DNA from: CAYMEV01 sp964389675 [NCBI: uncultured Candidatus Sumerlaeota bacterium]
Lineage (GTDB): Bacteria; CAYMEV01
NCBI GenBank assembly: GCA_964389675.1
Contig: CAYMEV010000033.1
Coordinates: forward strand, 1-27,826
Direction: 5' to 3'
DNA: 27,826 nt
In this document: piece after piece, positions 17,232-26,125 of the stretch
Layout: the number at the start of each line of letters is the position of its first letter
How positions within the stretch are numbered: position 1 is the first letter of the stretch
Program-made: the position numbers and the translations under genes
Notes under the pieces: model-generated
What the model saw: only the letters and a program-made list of their open reading frames with translations
Told to the model about the DNA's origin: nothing
The model's database searches: none

Positions 17232-17836
17232 AGATCAATATCTTCCGGTTCAATTACAAAATTGATATTCTTCATCAGATGCTCGATCTCACCCTGGATC
17301 TTCTCATCGATCTTTTTCTCCCTGATCTTCGCCTCTATCTCCTTCAGCAGGTCTTCATTTATTTCCCTTGCCCTGTATTCAGAGTGCTGTGAGACATATT
17401 CCTCAATCTCATCTCTCGTTACAATGGTTGAGGAAAGATAGCTGTGTTCAATAAATTTATATATTAAGAGCTGTTTTTCTATGTTCATCCTGAAATACAG
17501 GGGATCGATCCCGTATTTTTCCATAAATTCTCTAATTTCAGGATCCTCTGCAATCCTTTTATATTCATCCTCAACTTCATCATACCTTATCTTAACAATA
17601 TTAGTCCTCTTTATATACTTGACCAGTACCTCCTTCCTTACCAGCGTCTCGATTATCTCCCTGTTCGTCGCCCCTTTCCCGGCATTCTGGATCTTTGCAA
17701 TCAGCAGGTCGCTCATGGTTATCACGATCTCCTCGTCGCCATAGGCGATTATGCGGTCCAGGAACTCACCATGAACTTCCAGGCAGATAATAAAAAAAGC
17801 CAGCAGAAAACAACTGTATCTGATGATAGTATTCAT
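17228..17836 (-). CDS. SurA-like N-terminal chaperone domain protein, no PPIase domain
   Basis: A 202-residue exported protein. Residues 1-23 are a signal peptide (ending EVHG). The mature part matches the SurA/PrsA N-terminal chaperone fold: IIAYGDEEIVITMSDL, then IIETLVRKEVLVKYIKRTNI, then a long helical region with EFMEKYGIDPLYFRMNIEKQ. SurA itself continues into parvulin isomerase domains; here the chain stops after a charged helix. It probably assists folding of envelope proteins in the periplasm. It is co-translated with the amidase through a 4-base overlap. No ribosome-binding site is visible before the ATG. Confidence 0.82.
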   Translation of the reverse strand: MNTIIRYSCFLLAFFIICLEVHGEFLDRIIAYGDEEIVITMSDLLIAKIQNAGKGATNREIIETLVRKEVLVKYIKRTNIVKIRYDEVEDEYKRIAEDPEIREFMEKYGIDPLYFRMNIEKQLLIYKFIEHSYLSSTIVTRDEIEEYVSQHSEYRAREINEDLLKEIEAKIREKKIDEKIQGEIEHLMKNINFVIEPEDIDL

Positions 17837-17851
17837 GTTACATCATAAAAT

Positions 17852-17879
17852 ACAATAATGCCTGATGTGAATTTGTAAA
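17852..17879 (-). promoter_or_regulatory. weak promoter candidate for the SurA-like/amidase pair
   Basis: On the minus strand TTTACA (17874-17879), 16 bases, then TATTGT (17852-17857). The start codon is about 15 bases beyond, so the leader would be very short. The -10 matches 4 of 6. Confidence 0.3.
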
Positions 17880-17910
17880 TATTTTATTTTTATGATGCCT
17901 GTTTTTTTTA

Positions 17911-17938
17911 TTGACCATATTGTATTTATTGTTATTTT
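17911..17938 (+). promoter_or_regulatory. promoter candidate for tRNA-Lys and Nif3
   Basis: TTGACC (17911-17916), 16 bases, then TATTTT (17933-17938). Transcription would begin near 17945, about 32 bases before the mature tRNA end. Confidence 0.45.
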
Positions 17939-17940
17939 GT

Positions 17941-18055
<115 letters not shown>

Positions 18056-18058
<3 letters not shown>

Positions 18059-18817
18059 CCCTGCAAATATAAAAGAATAGAAATTAACAGGATTGTATCC
18101 TTTCTGGATGAATATCTGAACGCTGACAAATACCAGGACTACTGCAAAAACGGCCTTCAGATACAGGGGAACCCTGTTTCCAACGGCATAATTGCAGGAG
18201 TGTCCATAAGCTCAGCCCTGATAAATCATGCAATTGAAAAAAATATAAACACTCTGCTCGTCCATCATGGCCTTATCTGGAAAAATACAGACGCCCTCCA
18301 GATCAAAGGAACACTGAAGGAAAGGCTGAAACTGATCCTTGAGAATGATATAAACCTTATAGGCTACCACCTTCCCCTGGACGCTGACCCGAAAACAGGC
18401 AACAATATAAGCATAATAAAGCTTTTCGGCGATCCAAAGGAGCTGTATGAATTCGATGTTGGCTTTAAGGCAGTCTTTGACCCGCCCATTACAAAAGACC
18501 ACATAATTAAACAGCTGAAAGCCAACAATCTGTTCAATATAGCCCATTGCCTTAACAAAAATGAAATAAGGAGCATAACTGCCGTTTCCGGAGGGTCTTC
18601 CCAGCTTTATGAGCAGGCATGCGAAAACGGCTGTGACATCTTTATATCAGGAGAGATAAAGGAACCCTCTTTCAGGCTTGTCGAGGAGCTTGGAGCCGGA
18701 TATATAGCACTGGGGCACTATAATTCAGAGGTCTTTGGCGTGAGAAACCTGTGCAAAGTCTTAAAAGACCAGTTTAACCTGCAGACGGAATTCATTGACA
18801 TCCCCAACCCCTACTGA
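18056..18817 (+). CDS. Nif3/DUF34 family dinuclear-metal protein (YbgI type)
   Basis: A 253-residue protein of the Nif3/DUF34 family, often labelled GTP cyclohydrolase I type 2; its real substrate is unsettled. Metal ligands are visible: His70-His71 (LVHHGLIW), His105 and Asp109 (GYHLPLDADPKTGNN), His221 and Glu225 (LGHYNSE). Length fits the short form without a central insert. The family forms hexameric toroids. The only sensible ATG lies 6 bases after the tRNA-Lys discriminator base, with no ribosome-binding site, so the message may be freed by tRNA 3' processing and start nearly leaderless (inference). It ends 7 bases from the convergent permease gene. Confidence 0.92.
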
Positions 18818-18824
18818 GGCCCTG

Positions 18825-20600
18825 CTACATTCTGAGCCTTGGGTCTATTGCATCTCTTAGAGTATTTCCCACAAGGTTATAGAGCGTTACTGTTATAAAA
18901 AGCGCAAAGCCCGGTATTATAAACATCCACCAGTAAAGAAGGGGATGCCCCTTGGAGGATGACAGCATCTGCCCCCAGCTGGCCATAGGGTCCTGGACTC
19001 CGAATCCGAGAAAGCTCAGGCCTGCCTCTACCAGGACAGCACCTGCAAAACCGAAAGCAGCTGAGACAAGCACAGGAGTCAATGCATTGGGAAGTATATG
19101 CATGGCAATGCTTCTTAAAGGTGATGCTCCGAGCGCTCTTCCTGCCTGCACATAATCCTGGCCCTTTATTCTTAAAAATTCACCCCTTATAAGCCTGGCA
19201 ATGCCTGTCCACCTGGTAAGGCCTATCACTATCATTATATTATAAATACTGGGGCCAATAAATGCTATAACAGTAAGTATCAAAAAGAATGAAGGAAAGC
19301 ACATCATAACCTCAATGAACCTTGAGATGCCTATGTCTATCCATTTTCCGTAATATCCTGCTATGCTTCCTATTATGATCCCAAGTATGACATAAAGGGT
19401 TACAGAGACAAAACCCACAGAGAGCGATACCCTGGAGCCCCATATCATCCTTGTTATTATTGACCTTCCATTATCGTCCGTACCCAGGATATGCCTGCTG
19501 TACTGATCATCTGTCCCTATAAACATAGGCTTCTGGTATGATTCATAGAAATTATTTTCATTCAGGCCGTAAGGAATGGGGGTAAATATTCCGTAGCTTT
19601 CTGCATACCCTTCTTCGATACTGTTTTTCAGCAGTGCCTTATAGTCCATTTTAGGCCATTTAGGAAAAACATCATAGAGCAGCAGTGAAAGCAGAAACAG
19701 AACTGCCAGCAGTATTCCCATCTTCTTAATATTAAAGATATTATGAGGCCCTGTAATAAGCACTCCCACAACACCAAAATAGCAAAGGATCAGAAAAATA
19801 TCCAGAATTGAAAGGAATCCAAATATGGGGAATATCCCCTTATAATCAAGATTATCGCCGATATTGTCAGGAGAGAGCAGGCTTATTTCCCTTTCTGCCT
19901 TTTCTATCAGGGATCTATCCAGATTATCATACTGCATGCCTTTAATACTTTCCATGATAGCATCTATCTTTACAATTACTGTATCATCTACCAGATGCTT
20001 CATACTGGATAACCCGCCCAGCAGATTATGGATTATGCTTTTTGTTGCAAGCTTGAACCTGATCTCAAGCAATGGCTGGTTATACTTATAGTTCTGAATA
20101 TTTGTCTGTTTGACGATCTCAGCCTGTATCTGGTTTTTCTCTCCGCCGATCTCATTCCTCTTCTGCTCCAGCTCCTCCTTTTTCGCAAGAAGTGCATCTT
20201 TTCCCTCGGCCATGCCGTCCATTTCCCCTATCTGGCCCTCAATACGGTATATCTCTTTTATTACAGCATCATACCTGTTCCCGACGCTGACAAGAGAGTC
20301 ATTGAGCCCCTGAAGTATCTGTCTCTGCTCGTTAAAGCCCTCTACATAGTAGGCTTCCTTTTCTTTAAGCTCTTTTTCTTCCCCGGCAACCGAAAGCAGT
20401 ACTTCGGCATTCTTATGGGCTGACCTGTAAAAATAGGAATAAAGTGATGGAAACTTGGAATATATATAGACAGGCTTATCATTGGCAATAAATGGTGCCA
20501 GTATTGAAATACCGAACATAACCACGATAAGGATAAAGGAATAATATCCTATTTTCCTGTTCTTAAACTGTTTCCATATAATTGACTTGCTCTTATCCAT
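18825..20600 (-). CDS. YejE/OppC-type ABC permease with a large coiled-coil insertion
   Basis: A 591-residue inner-membrane subunit of a peptide importer, against about 300-350 in the family. The N-terminus matches YejE: NRKIGYYSF, a membrane helix (18-38) and IANDKP (38-43). Residues about 70-170 are charged and helical, probably coiled coil; 175-245 are mixed. Two extra membrane helices follow (about 261-283 and 293-311). YejE-like sequence resumes near 335 (FTPIPYG) and leads through LGTDDNGRSIITRMIWGSR into the MetI-type permease domain. The EAA loop that meets the ATPases is QAGRALGASPLRSIAMHILP (485-504). The chain ends in the usual LRDAIDPRLRM. It is last in the binding protein-OppB-permease run, 12 bases after oppB. 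Confidence 0.9.
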   Translation of the reverse strand: MDKSKSIIWKQFKNRKIGYYSFILIVVMFGISILAPFIANDKPVYIYSKFPSLYSYFYRSAHKNAEVLLSVAGEEKELKEKEAYYVEGFNEQRQILQGLNDSLVSVGNRYDAVIKEIYRIEGQIGEMDGMAEGKDALLAKKEELEQKRNEIGGEKNQIQAEIVKQTNIQNYKYNQPLLEIRFKLATKSIIHNLLGGLSSMKHLVDDTVIVKIDAIMESIKGMQYDNLDRSLIEKAEREISLLSPDNIGDNLDYKGIFPIFGFLSILDIFLILCYFGVVGVLITGPHNIFNIKKMGILLAVLFLLSLLLYDVFPKWPKMDYKALLKNSIEEGYAESYGIFTPIPYGLNENNFYESYQKPMFIGTDDQYSRHILGTDDNGRSIITRMIWGSRVSLSVGFVSVTLYVILGIIIGSIAGYYGKWIDIGISRFIEVMMCFPSFFLILTVIAFIGPSIYNIMIVIGLTRWTGIARLIRGEFLRIKGQDYVQAGRALGASPLRSIAMHILPNALTPVLVSAAFGFAGAVLVEAGLSFLGFGVQDPMASWGQMLSSSKGHPLLYWWMFIIPGFALFITVTLYNLVGNTLRDAIDPRLRM

Positions 20601-20612
20601 CTATCATTTTCC

Positions 20613-21617
20613 TTAATCAAAACTGATCCTGGGATCTACTATTACATACAGTATGTCAGACAGCAGAATGCCCAGAAGTGTCAGGAATGCTGAAAGAAAC
20701 GTAATTGCCATTATAACATTATAATCCCTCTGCAGTATGGACTCAAACATCAGTTTGCCCATGCCGTCGATCTGGAATACATATTCCAGGATGACGCTTC
20801 CTCCGATCATCATTGGCAGTACTGTAGCAAATATCGTAATAACAGGTATCATTGAATTTCTTGCTGCATGCTTGAAAATGACCACAGATTCTTTCAGGCC
20901 CTTTGCCTTTGCAGTAAGGATATAGTTCTGCCTGAGGACCTCAAGCATATTTGCCCTCATCTGCATGCTAAGATATGCATAATTGGCAAGCGAAACAACA
21001 AATACAGGCAGTATAAGATGCCACAGCCTGTCCAGCATGATATCCATAAAACCGCCGGACTTTAATACTGCAATTGAGGATATGCCCCTTGTCGGAAAAA
21101 GCATAAAATAATCCGATGAGGCAAAAAATGAAAGAAGGAGTATCGCCACAAAGAACGAGGGAAGGGAATATAAAATAAAAAGAAAGACAGTAACTGTCCT
21201 GTCTGTAAATGTATTTTCCTTCACAGACAAAAATATGCCAAGCGGTATAGATATAAGGTATATAAGCAGTATTGAAGCAAACTGGATCTGAAGTGTTATT
21301 ATCAGGCTTCTGAAAAGCAGTTCGCTTACCTTTTTATTCTTATATATTATAGACCTTCCGAAATCAAACTTTACCAGTTTTTCAATCCAGATTGCATACT
21401 GGATATGCAGAGGCCTGTCCAGGCCGTAAAGCCTCCTGAATTCTGCTATGTTCTCGGCTGCCACCTGCTCGGTCTTATCGACCATTTCACCTGCCTGCCT
21501 TCCGAATGACCTGGAAGGGTCCCCTGGGGCAAGCCTTATTACTATAAATGCAATGATCGATATCCCTATAAGCGTGGGAACCATTATAAGAAATCTTTTA
21601 ATTATATATGTCAGCAT
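20613..21617 (-). CDS. oppB: peptide ABC transporter permease (OppB/DppB/YejB type)
   Basis: A 334-residue permease of normal length with about six membrane helices. It starts with the family motif (YIIKRFLIMVPTLIGISIIAFIVIRLAPGDP, split here across residues 4-34) and contains RRLYGLDRPLHIQYAIW and DFGRSI. The EAA loop is YILTAKAKGLKESVVIFKHAARNSMIPV. It ends with the usual DILYVIVDPRISF. It begins 2 bases after the binding-protein stop and so is translationally coupled. It should pair with the YejE-like permease and with OppD/OppF encoded 8 kb away. Confidence 0.93.
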   Translation of the reverse strand: MLTYIIKRFLIMVPTLIGISIIAFIVIRLAPGDPSRSFGRQAGEMVDKTEQVAAENIAEFRRLYGLDRPLHIQYAIWIEKLVKFDFGRSIIYKNKKVSELLFRSLIITLQIQFASILLIYLISIPLGIFLSVKENTFTDRTVTVFLFILYSLPSFFVAILLLSFFASSDYFMLFPTRGISSIAVLKSGGFMDIMLDRLWHLILPVFVVSLANYAYLSMQMRANMLEVLRQNYILTAKAKGLKESVVIFKHAARNSMIPVITIFATVLPMMIGGSVILEYVFQIDGMGKLMFESILQRDYNVIMAITFLSAFLTLLGILLSDILYVIVDPRISFD

Positions 21618-21619
21618 CC

Positions 21620-23689
21620 CTAATCAGCCCCCTCCTGCCATTTATCGTCTATATACCACTCCCACAAAAAATAGCCAGGCCTTTTGGCATAAAAGTTTAC
21701 ATTCCTGAACTTCTTATGATATGCGAATCTGTTAGGATAGCAGTACAGAAAAATATAAGGCTGGTCATCATAGATGATTTTCTGGAGTTTCTGCCAGATA
21801 ACCCTTCTTTTATTAATGTCAAGCTCCCTTCTGAAAGCCTCAATGAGTCTGTCCGCTTCAGGATTATTATAACCGGTGGTGTTCTGTCCCCTGTTTTCCC
21901 ACTGGGATGAGTGCCACAGGTCAAAAGGGTCATTCTCAATATCTATGGTCCATCCAAGACTGCACATATCAAACTGCCTCTCATCAATATGCTCAAGCAA
22001 TGAGGCCCATTCCATCCTTCTTATGGAAAGCTCTATGCCTGCATATGTAAGATTCTGATGAAATACTGCCATGATGGAATCTACCAGAGAACTCTGCGAC
22101 CCCATGAACTCCACCTTAAAAGCAAGCCCGTTCTTATCAATAATACCGTCCTGATCGGTATCAACCCAGCCTGCCTCATTCAAAAGCTGTACAGCTTTCT
22201 CAGGATTATACTCAATAGGCTTAATGCTTCTGTCATTCAACGGTCCCAGCACATACTGCGACCCGGTTATTTCAATACCTACTCCATAGCTTAAATTCTC
22301 AAGCAATGCCTTCCTGGGCAGAAGCATTGAGAATGCCTTCCTTACCCTCTTATCTGCAAAATATGGCTTCAGTGTATTGAAGGCTATATAATTGAAGTTC
22401 CCCGTATAAAAGAACCCCTTTACATAATTTTCCCTGAATGATTCAGTATTTGATTTTTTGAATATATCCTCAGATCCCAGCCCCCTCGGGCATGCATCAA
22501 TCTCATTATTCATAAGGGCTCGCAGTATTGCGTCAGTATTGGTAATTATATAAAAATATATGGTATCCAGGTATCCTGCTCTCTCAGGATCATAAAAATC
22601 GCCTGTCTTGTTCAGCTGTATATAATTACCCTTTATCCATCCTTCCCTGGTCCCCTTTGAGTATTCAGGCTTGATCAGAGGGCTCGGCAGTGCATATGGC
22701 CCTGTCCCGACAGGCTGGTCTATTGCAGGATGGTCCCTGAAATAATTTGCAAACTCATCCTCGGTAAATTCCTGCCCCTCTGCAATAAATACATGCTTGG
22801 GAATTATCCTTGTGCTGAACAGGTCAATTACCTTGAAATACTGCTCATCAAGATATATCTTCACAGTAAACTCATCTATCTCTTCATAATGCTTCATATT
22901 GCGAAATGTAGAACGAAAAGATGTAACCTCAGGGATCTTTGGATTCTTAATGACATCAAGTGTAAAAATAACATCACATGCCCTGAAGGGATACCCGTCA
23001 TGCCAGGATACATCCTTCCTCAGCCTGAATGTAAATACTACATCCCTGTCATACATCCTCTTATATGTTCCGTCAGCATTGGATTTTTCACGGAGCTGTT
23101 CCCTTTCAACATACCCCTCTATCCCATCCTTTACATAATGAATCCCGTTTATATTCCCTTCTTCATCCATCCTCACCCCGTCTTCCGGAATATCAGCAAT
23201 GATAAAATTATTCTCACCCTCTTCCTTAAATACATCACTGTCAATCTTCCCTTTAAGCCATATTACATCATGGGTATCATATGATTCAGCAAGATCAGGC
23301 ACATATTCAAGCGTAAGCGGGTCCTGATAAAGAAGCCCGTTGAATATATATTCATTAATAATACTGGTAACCGATGATGTATCCATAAGATGAGTAAGCC
23401 TCTTGGGCTCATTTGTAAATACTGTCCTTATTACTCCCCCCTCTTTCGGCTCAATCCCCTTTTCCGGATTATTGAAAGCATCCCTCACCGGCAGGTATAT
23501 ATGCCTCTCCTCATCAAAATAGATAGATCCTTCATGCAAGGCACTAAGCTTCTCAACCTCATTCAATACATCCTCTGCCACTATCCTGTTCTGCTCTGTA
23601 AATTCATCGATATTATCCCTGTCATACCTGCAGGATGAACAAAGAACCAGGCATATTACCATCAGCACTAGAATTGTTTTATTCAGCAT
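21620..23689 (-). CDS. peptide-binding lipoprotein, solute-binding family 5
   Basis: A 689-residue extracellular binding protein. The signal peptide ends in LVLCSSC, a relaxed lipobox, so Cys19 is probably lipid-modified. The SBP family 5 fold is evident: GGVIRTVFTNEPKRLTHL, EYIFNGLLYQDPLTLEYVPDLAESYD, VVFTFRLRKDVSWHDGYPF, FNYIAFNTLKPYFADKRVRKAFSM and SLGWTIDIENDPFDLWHSS. It is 100-150 residues longer than OppA/DppA; part of the excess is an insertion around residues 140-210, before the WHDG block. The size is closer to YejA, matching the YejE-like permease. It is first in the run and the oppB start lies 2 bases past its stop. No ribosome-binding site is seen. Confidence 0.92.
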   Translation of the reverse strand: MLNKTILVLMVICLVLCSSCRYDRDNIDEFTEQNRIVAEDVLNEVEKLSALHEGSIYFDEERHIYLPVRDAFNNPEKGIEPKEGGVIRTVFTNEPKRLTHLMDTSSVTSIINEYIFNGLLYQDPLTLEYVPDLAESYDTHDVIWLKGKIDSDVFKEEGENNFIIADIPEDGVRMDEEGNINGIHYVKDGIEGYVEREQLREKSNADGTYKRMYDRDVVFTFRLRKDVSWHDGYPFRACDVIFTLDVIKNPKIPEVTSFRSTFRNMKHYEEIDEFTVKIYLDEQYFKVIDLFSTRIIPKHVFIAEGQEFTEDEFANYFRDHPAIDQPVGTGPYALPSPLIKPEYSKGTREGWIKGNYIQLNKTGDFYDPERAGYLDTIYFYIITNTDAILRALMNNEIDACPRGLGSEDIFKKSNTESFRENYVKGFFYTGNFNYIAFNTLKPYFADKRVRKAFSMLLPRKALLENLSYGVGIEITGSQYVLGPLNDRSIKPIEYNPEKAVQLLNEAGWVDTDQDGIIDKNGLAFKVEFMGSQSSLVDSIMAVFHQNLTYAGIELSIRRMEWASLLEHIDERQFDMCSLGWTIDIENDPFDLWHSSQWENRGQNTTGYNNPEADRLIEAFRRELDINKRRVIWQKLQKIIYDDQPYIFLYCYPNRFAYHKKFRNVNFYAKRPGYFLWEWYIDDKWQEGAD

Positions 23690-23697
23690 AGACTATA

Positions 23698-23727
23698 GCT
23701 ATATCATAATCCCTCTAAGATGTTCAA
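23698..23727 (-). promoter_or_regulatory. weak promoter candidate for the binding-protein operon
   Basis: On the minus strand TTGAAC (23722-23727), 18 bases, then TATAGC (23698-23703). The ATG lies only 8 bases after the -10, so the message would be leaderless if this is right. Confidence 0.3.
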
Positions 23728-24036
23728 GAAAAATAAATTGATCCACATTATAAACCTATATTCCATATCATGCATAGTAGATAGTTGCAGGCTTCAGGCT
23801 TATCAAAACGCTAACACTCTTAAGTGGACTGGTATTAGTAAGCCTTTTTGCTGCTTTCTATTTGAAGATTTTTACCATTATTTTTTGTATAGGCGACATC
23901 TATATTGGCACATAGGGTCCAAAATAATTGGTGGCAGTATATAATAAAAATCTATTATCATATTTATTATTATAACGTCTGTGGATATTCGATGTTTTAA
24001 TGTTGTATATAAGCTGTTGCATGATGTAAAGTAAGT
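23728..24036. other. AT-rich intergenic stretch at the core/accessory junction
   Basis: No gene can be supported here. A 74-codon plus-strand frame (23720-23944) has no ribosome-binding site or recognisable domain. The stretch lies where the compact peptide-transport operon ends and gene-sparse, more AT-rich DNA begins, and may contain debris of inserted elements. Confidence 0.4.
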
Positions 24037-24765
24037 TTATACCTCTACTAATGCTTGTCTAAATTTATCTATATATTTTGGATTCCACTTTTCACATAAA
24101 TAATTGTATTTCTCAATTATGTGTTTATTTGCAAATTCTATTAGATACTTTATATCCTTGATTGTTTCTTGTGTATATATTACAAATTCACTGCTGTTGA
24201 GATGTAATCTATTTCTAGTTGTGTTAATTGACATAAGTATCGAATGAATCCTTTTTGGAATATTTACAATATCTAAGTAGTCTTTAGTATTCATAATTGC
24301 TGAAAACTGCACTGTAAAATGCTTTAGACCCCTTAGGGACAAGCTACCACTATCAGGATTTTTAACATAACCTTCTATTCGTTTATAGTCAGCAACTTTT
24401 ATGGGGTGTTTATTAATATTACCTAATGTCTTGAATTTTTTATTACATATTCTAGCATCAATAGCGTGTACAAGATATCCTTTGCTAATAATTTTACCTT
24501 TTAGAAAATTCTCGAAACAGATAATTACCTTAATTGCATCTAGTAGGTTGTTTGTGGTATAGTCATGAATATCTGGAAAATAGTGATTGTTTGTTGGGCT
24601 TTCTTTGCCTCGAATAAATTCATTTTCAAGATTTAGTATATTGGTAATTATGTATGAATCCTTTAAATACTTTATTCCTGTTGAAAGAAGACGCATGTAT
24701 GCGTCTCTTCTTTGAAAATTATTTAGATAAATAATTGTCTCATTAAATGTTCTAGGTTTTCTCAT
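24037..24765 (-). CDS. hypothetical helical protein
   Basis: A 242-residue cytoplasmic protein that I do not recognise. There is no signal peptide or membrane helix. It is rich in Ile, Asn, Lys and Tyr, and its codons are much more AT-rich than those of the genes to the left, a sign of recent transfer. The N-terminal half is mainly helical (NLLDAIKVIICFENFLKG). Near residue 190 a TTRNRLH segment sits before a long helix, which recalls HEPN proteins, but the Arg-to-His spacing is one residue shorter than the usual RX4-6H motif. No ribosome-binding site stands close to the ATG. Being next to restriction-type genes, a defence role is possible but unproven. Confidence 0.6.
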   Translation of the reverse strand: MRKPRTFNETIIYLNNFQRRDAYMRLLSTGIKYLKDSYIITNILNLENEFIRGKESPTNNHYFPDIHDYTTNNLLDAIKVIICFENFLKGKIISKGYLVHAIDARICNKKFKTLGNINKHPIKVADYKRIEGYVKNPDSGSLSLRGLKHFTVQFSAIMNTKDYLDIVNIPKRIHSILMSINTTRNRLHLNSSEFVIYTQETIKDIKYLIEFANKHIIEKYNYLCEKWNPKYIDKFRQALVEV

Positions 24766-24810
24766 TTTATAAAATTACTTTTGTTTCCTACAATGTTCGG
24801 GGTGTATTTT

Positions 24811-24912
24811 ATGTTCGTCAAATGCCCAATGTGCCAAAATCCAAGCAGTGTATCTATGCTGCATATACCCCCCGATAGAAGAAATGCATTGGTATCTGCT
24901 ATAAATTTGTAA
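24811..24912 (+). other. 33-codon frame with a CPxC motif, possible transposase remnant
   Basis: This short frame begins MFVKCPMCQNPSSVSM, with a CPxC knuckle like the N-terminal zinc ribbons of some transposases, and stops soon after at 24910. No ribosome-binding site is evident. It may be a remnant or chance. Confidence 0.2.
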
Positions 24913-24930
24913 AATCGCATGGATGTATTT

Positions 24931-25881
24931 TTACATGATTTTCTTGGTATTTATAAGTTTTCTTAAATCATCATCATTCAAGATTTTATCATAGTTGCTT
25001 TTTACTTTTCCAAGTTTTATATCTTCGGCAATATCAGAAACAAATCCTTTAAAATCTGTATTTTCTTCTGCAAGTCTATTTATTGTATCCCAATCAACAT
25101 TTGTATTCTCTTTTGCAGCAAACAATATTTCGCTTTGGTCAATATCTTCGGGATTTAATTTTATAATCCCTATTCCAAAAGCATTGCTCAACCTTCTCAT
25201 TTCATCATATAAGCTACTATCATCTGCAATTCTTAGTGCAACCAGATATCCTTCATTAGCCCATGATGAATTTGATATTGCTTGAAAATAGTATTCTCTA
25301 AGATTTGAAAATGAAATAGATATTTTCATTTCAAATGAAAAGAGCTTTAAAGCACTTACAGAAAAAGCTTTCTGAACTTCCTGTATCTCATTCAAGTAAT
25401 CCACAAAAGGGAAATATACACCTACAACATCTGGATGTAACCACTTGTTATACCCTTTTAAAGCTTTTCTAGAGTTTTCATGAAATATCGTTTTCGAAAA
25501 TGACTTGAAGTGAGTATCTGAGTTTACAAATTTTACTAATAATGGGTGAAGATCTCTTTCATTAAAAGTTGAAGATTTTTCAATATCTTTTTCTTTTTTT
25601 TCTATATCTTTTTCTAATTCTTTCTTCAACTTCATCTCGTTGGTTACTAATCGCTTTAAATAAAATTTTGAGGGACGTTTGCTAATCTGTATAAAGACAC
25701 TTTTTTCATTATCTCGTATATCCGTATAAAGACGAGCTCCTATACTAGCCCATGGGGTTTTGCCTTCTGTATGAAATTTATCGGCTATTCCAAATTTTTT
25801 TGCTAAATCCCATATTTCGTTCGGAGATAAAGGTTTATTAGCTGTTTCTATTGTTTTTTCTGCTAATTCTAAAAATGTCAT
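24931..25881 (-). CDS. HARE-HTH protein with probable PD-(D/E)XK core (HrgA/COG2958-like)
   Basis: A 316-residue protein. Residues 1-76 match the HARE-HTH domain (TFLELAEKTIETANKPLSPNEIW, split around residues 2-24, then KTPWASIGARLYTDIR), a DNA-binding winged helix linked to restriction enzymes. A charged helix follows (80-105). Residues about 108-310 resemble the HrgA/COG2958 group. In this part Asp151 (LHPDVVGVYF), Glu184-x-Lys186 (SFEMKIS) and Gln200 (EYYFQA) are spaced like a PD-(D/E)XK nuclease active site; that reading is inference. HrgA in Helicobacter pylori occurs at a restriction locus, fitting the type III-like gene 244 bases upstream. A good ribosome-binding site (AAGGAA) precedes the ATG. 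Confidence 0.75.
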   Translation of the reverse strand: MTFLELAEKTIETANKPLSPNEIWDLAKKFGIADKFHTEGKTPWASIGARLYTDIRDNEKSVFIQISKRPSKFYLKRLVTNEMKLKKELEKDIEKKEKDIEKSSTFNERDLHPLLVKFVNSDTHFKSFSKTIFHENSRKALKGYNKWLHPDVVGVYFPFVDYLNEIQEVQKAFSVSALKLFSFEMKISISFSNLREYYFQAISNSSWANEGYLVALRIADDSSLYDEMRRLSNAFGIGIIKLNPEDIDQSEILFAAKENTNVDWDTINRLAEENTDFKGFVSDIAEDIKLGKVKSNYDKILNDDDLRKLINTKKIM

Positions 25882-26125
25882 ATTTCCTTTTTTGTACCAA
25901 GGATGGCACTAATCCTCCTTAAATATATTTCATTAAAATATTTCTTTTAACGGTTACATTTATGAGACATTTGGCATTTCAAAGCACTTAGCTGTCAAGT
26001 TACCACTATTTTTGATACAAACTGAAATGTCCGATAACCCACTGACTGCCATATGTTTTATACACGATCTTATGTGTATAGCCCAACTTTATAAATAATA
26101 ATATAATTAATTTTTTATTAATAAT

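Noticed and set aside
22730-23284. 184-codon plus-strand frame opposite the binding protein
   Set aside because: It has no family resemblance and is fully antisense to a well-supported solute-binding protein gene.
23720-23944. 74-codon plus-strand frame before the accessory region
   Set aside because: It has no ribosome-binding site, no recognisable domain and an odd residue composition; it overlaps the likely promoter of the binding-protein gene.
24190-24230. HEPN RNase motif in the unknown 242-residue protein
   Set aside because: The segment reads RNRLH, with three residues between Arg and His instead of four to six, so I do not call the family on this alone.
26059-26080. Hairpin with 7-bp arms considered as a terminator for the Res-like gene
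   Set aside because: On neither strand is it followed by a T run, so it does not look like an intrinsic terminator.
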